From: Caulobacterales bacterium
GTDB taxonomy: Bacteria; Pseudomonadota; Alphaproteobacteria; Caulobacterales; Caulobacteraceae
Assembly: GCA_019510435.1 (NCBI GenBank)
Contig: JAEKKJ010000015.1
Coordinates: 88,731-152,730 of the forward strand
DNA length: 64,000 nucleotides
Reading direction: 5' to 3'
The translations under genes and the position numbers were made by a program. Below, in pieces: positions 61,132 to 64,000 of this stretch (position 1 is its first letter; each line of letters opens with the position of its first letter). Below the pieces are notes generated by a model. It made no database searches and was not told the origin of the DNA. It saw only the letters and a program-made list of their open reading frames with translations.

Positions 61132-61602
61132 ATGGCCGTCCTCGACCTTCTCGACCTGCCGGGCGCCCTGCCCGCCTACGCGCCGGTGGCGGGCCTGGAC
61201 CTGGGGGAGAAGACCATCGGTGTCGCGGTCTCCGACGCCACCCGCTCGATAGCCAGCCCGCTGCAGACCCTGCGCAAGGTGAAGTTCACCGACGATGCAG
61301 CCGCCCTGTTCCGCCTGATGGAAAGCCGCGGCGCGGCGGGCCTGGTCATCGGCCTGCCGGTGAACATGGACGGGACCGAGGGTGTGCGGTGCCAGTCCAA
61401 CCGCGCCTTCGCCCGCAACCTGCTGCGCCTGCGCCCCGAGCTGCCGATCGCCTTCTGGGACGAGCGGATGTCGACCATGGCCGTCAACCGGATGCTGATC
61501 GACGAGCACGACATGACCCGCGCCCGCCGCGCCGAGGTGGTCGACAAGGCCGCCGCCGCCTGGATCCTGCAGGGGGCGCTCGACCGGTTGCGGAACGGCT
61601 GA
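61132..61602 (+). CDS. ruvX: Holliday junction resolvase-like protein RuvX/YqgF
   Basis: VAGLDLGEKTIGVAVSDATRSIASPLQTLRK; LVIGLPVNMDGTEG; FWDERMSTMAVNRMLIDE. Confidence 0.95.
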   Translation: MAVLDLLDLPGALPAYAPVAGLDLGEKTIGVAVSDATRSIASPLQTLRKVKFTDDAAALFRLMESRGAAGLVIGLPVNMDGTEGVRCQSNRAFARNLLRLRPELPIAFWDERMSTMAVNRMLIDEHDMTRARRAEVVDKAAAAWILQGALDRLRNG

Positions 61603-61626
61603 TCGCCGCGCCGCAACCGCTAGGGC

Positions 61627-62133
61627 CTAGAGCCCGCCGGCGAACAGGTCGCGCTTGCCGATCTGGACGCCCTTGGCGCGCAGGATGGCGTAGGCGGTGG
61701 ACAGGTGGAAATAGAAGTTGGTGGTGGCGAAGCCGGTCAGCCACTGGCCCAGCGGCAGCTCGGGCTCCATCACGCCGAGGTTCGCCTTGTGCAGGACGGC
61801 GTCGCGGCCGGCAAACTGCTCCGCCTTCAGCGTCTTGAGGAACGACTGCGCCTCGGCGACGGCGGCCTTCACGCCCGCGAAGTTCAGGTCGGACGGGATG
61901 TCGGCGGGGACCTCGACGCCGGCGGCGCGCGCGCTCCACTGCTTGGAGAAGTTGATCACCACGAAGGCCTGGAAGCGCAGGGGGTTCATGTCGTCGACCA
62001 GTCGCCACTCCAGGATGTCGTCGGCGGAAGCGCCCTTGGCGGCGGCGAAGGCGGCGCCCTGGTCCAGGATGTGGGCGAGGGTCGAAAGGCCCTTGGAATA
62101 GAGATCGACGAAGGTGAAGAGGCAGACGTTCAC
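61627..62133 (-). CDS. DUF1993 family protein
   Basis: GTG start; FTFVDLYSKGLSTLAHILDQGAAFAAAKGASADDILEWRLVDDMNPLRFQ...TTNFYFHLSTAYAILRAKGVQIGKRDLFAG. Confidence 0.8.
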   Translation of the reverse strand: MNVCLFTFVDLYSKGLSTLAHILDQGAAFAAAKGASADDILEWRLVDDMNPLRFQAFVVINFSKQWSARAAGVEVPADIPSDLNFAGVKAAVAEAQSFLKTLKAEQFAGRDAVLHKANLGVMEPELPLGQWLTGFATTNFYFHLSTAYAILRAKGVQIGKRDLFAGGL

Positions 62134-62305
62134 AGGTTTCCCCCGACAGGCTTGATTGCTTGATTGATTGCGGCCCGGCGTCGCCGGCCCCGCCTGGATA
62201 TGGGACAATGGCCAGGCTTCGCAACGCCGCCCGGTGCAGGAAGTTGGGGATCAGCCGTCGCGGTCGCTTCCCTTGAGGGTCGGGCCTCTCTAAGAGGGCG
62301 CTTTA

Positions 62306-63286
62306 ATGAGCGGCGCCCCCCCTGGTCTGAACGAGGTCCTCAGCCGGACCTTTTCCTTCCCGCGGCGCCATTTCCTCTCCGCGACCGACCTGAACGAGGT
62401 GGAAGCCGCGACGCTCCTCGACCTGGCCGATGGGTTCGTGAGCCTGAACCGCCAGACCGCCAAGAAGCTGGACCTGCTCAAGGGCAGGACCCTGATGAAC
62501 CTGTTCTTCGAGAACTCCACGCGGACCCAGAGCTCGTTCGAGCTGGCCGGCAAGCGGCTGGGCGCGGATGTGGTCAACATGAGCCCCCGCTCCTCCTCGA
62601 TCTCCAAGGGCGAGACCCTGATCGACACGGCGGTGACCCTGAACGCCATGCAGCCGGACCTCCTGGTCGTGCGCCACGCCTCCTCCGGCGCGGCCAGCCT
62701 GCTCTCGCAGAAGGTGGGCTGTTCGGTGATCAACGCCGGCGACGGCCAGCACGAGCACCCCACCCAGGCGCTGCTCGACGCCCTCTCCATGCGCCGCGCC
62801 TTCGGCCACATCGCCGGGCTCAAGGTGGCGATCTGCGGCGACGTGCTGCACAGCCGCGTGGCGCGGTCGAACATCTCGATGCTGCAGATGCTGGGCGCCC
62901 ATGTGCGGCTGGTGGGCCCGCCCACCCTGATGCCGGCCGCGGCCGACCGCTGGAACGTCGAGGTGTTCCACGACCTGCGCAAAGGCATCGCCGGCTGCGA
63001 TGTGGTGATGATGCTGCGCCTGCAGCTGGAGCGCATGGACGGGGTGATGGCGCCCTCGCAGCGGGAATATTTCCGCTTCTTCGGCCTGGACCGCGAGAAG
63101 CTGGCCCACGCCGCGCCGCACGTGCGGGTGATGCACCCGGGCCCCATGAACCGCGGGGTCGAGATCGACTCCGACGTGGCCGACGACCTCTCGGTCAGCC
63201 TGATCCAGGACCAGGTGGAGATGGGCGTCGCGGCCCGCATGGCGGTGCTGACCTCGCTCGCCGCGCGGCTGGAGAATGCGCGTTGA
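62306..63286 (+). CDS. pyrB: Aspartate carbamoyltransferase catalytic subunit
   Basis: [53 protein letters not shown]. Confidence 0.97.
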   Translation: MSGAPPGLNEVLSRTFSFPRRHFLSATDLNEVEAATLLDLADGFVSLNRQTAKKLDLLKGRTLMNLFFENSTRTQSSFELAGKRLGADVVNMSPRSSSISKGETLIDTAVTLNAMQPDLLVVRHASSGAASLLSQKVGCSVINAGDGQHEHPTQALLDALSMRRAFGHIAGLKVAICGDVLHSRVARSNISMLQMLGAHVRLVGPPTLMPAAADRWNVEVFHDLRKGIAGCDVVMMLRLQLERMDGVMAPSQREYFRFFGLDREKLAHAAPHVRVMHPGPMNRGVEIDSDVADDLSVSLIQDQVEMGVAARMAVLTSLAARLENAR

Positions 63287-64000
63287 GCCGTCCCCTCGCC
63301 TTCGTCAACGCGCGGCTCGTCGATCCCGCCAGCGGCTACGACGGCCCCGGCGCCGTGATCGTCACCGAGGGCGTCATCGCCGACGTGGCGCGCGGCCAGG
63401 GGCTGGGCTCGCTCTCGGCCGACGTGGAGGTGGTGGACGCCGGCGGCGCCCTGCTGATCCCGGGCCTGGTGGACATCCGGGTCAAGACCGGCGAGCCGGG
63501 CGCCGAGCCCAAGGAGACGCTGAAGTCCGCGGCCCAGGCCGCCGCGGCCGGCGGCGTCACCACCATGGTCGTGCAGCCCGACACCCATCCGGTGATGGAC
63601 GAGCCGGCGGTGGTGGACTTCATCCTGCGCCGCACGCGCGACATCGAGCTGGTCAATGTCTATCCCGCCGGCGCCGCCACCAAGGGCTGCGAGGGCCAGC
63701 GGATGGCCGAGATCGGGCTGATGCACGAGGCCGGCTGCCTCTACGTGACCGACGCTGACCGGCCGATCGTGGACTCCAAGGTGTTCCGCCGGGTGCTGGC
63801 CTACGCCAAGGCTTTCGACACCCCGGTGGCGCACCGGCCGGCCGATCCGTGGCTGTCGGCCGGGGCCGCGGCCAGCGAGGGCGAGTTCGCCGCGCGCATG
63901 GGCCTGCCGTCCGCGCCGGCCATCGCCGAGAAGATCATGCTGGAGCGCGACCTGGCGCTGGTGGAGCTGACCGGCGCGCGGCTGATCGTCGACCAGCTGA
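63283..64000 (+). CDS. Dihydroorotase-like protein (PyrC' type, lacks HxH metal motif), truncated by window edge
   Basis: TTG start overlapping the pyrB stop; [27 protein letters not shown]...[50 protein letters not shown]. Confidence 0.9.
   Translation, partial: MSRPLAFVNARLVDPASGYDGPGAVIVTEGVIADVARGQGLGSLSADVEVVDAGGALLIPGLVDIRVKTGEPGAEPKETLKSAAQAAAAGGVTTMVVQPDTHPVMDEPAVVDFILRRTRDIELVNVYPAGAATKGCEGQRMAEIGLMHEAGCLYVTDADRPIVDSKVFRRVLAYAKAFDTPVAHRPADPWLSAGAAASEGEFAARMGLPSAPAIAEKIMLERDLALVELTGARLIVDQL

Overview
High-GC alphaproteobacterial chromosome segment, probably Caulobacterales and Phenylobacterium/Caulobacter-like (inferred from gene content and codon usage). It is densely coding and mostly housekeeping or accessory metabolism. 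Recognisable genes include spoT/rsh, rpoZ, folK, smpB, dapA, slt, hrpB, gatB, gatA/gatC, ruvX, pyrB and a pyrC-like gene, kynU, one tRNA-Ser(GCU), and several transporters and regulators. I see no CRISPR array, prophage or IS element. The most interesting locus is 33.9-37.9 kb. It holds a single ORF fusing EgtB to EgtD (ergothioneine synthesis, order reversed relative to fungal Egt1), transcribed divergently from an EcfG-like sigma factor. The shared intergenic region carries two divergent, perfect matches to the EcfG general-stress promoter (GGAAC-N16-CGTT), one facing each gene. A NepR-like small ORF overlaps the sigma gene 3' end on the opposite strand. Other points of interest: an M48-like protein with HQxxH instead of HExxH; a dihydroorotase-like protein lacking the HxH metal motif; a secreted SEL1/coiled-coil/caspase protein divergent from an autotransporter; a BlaI/CopY-type operator; a perfect FNR/FixK box; and several families of intergenic palindromes. 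All calls come from reading the sequence and supplied ORFs; no database search was run.
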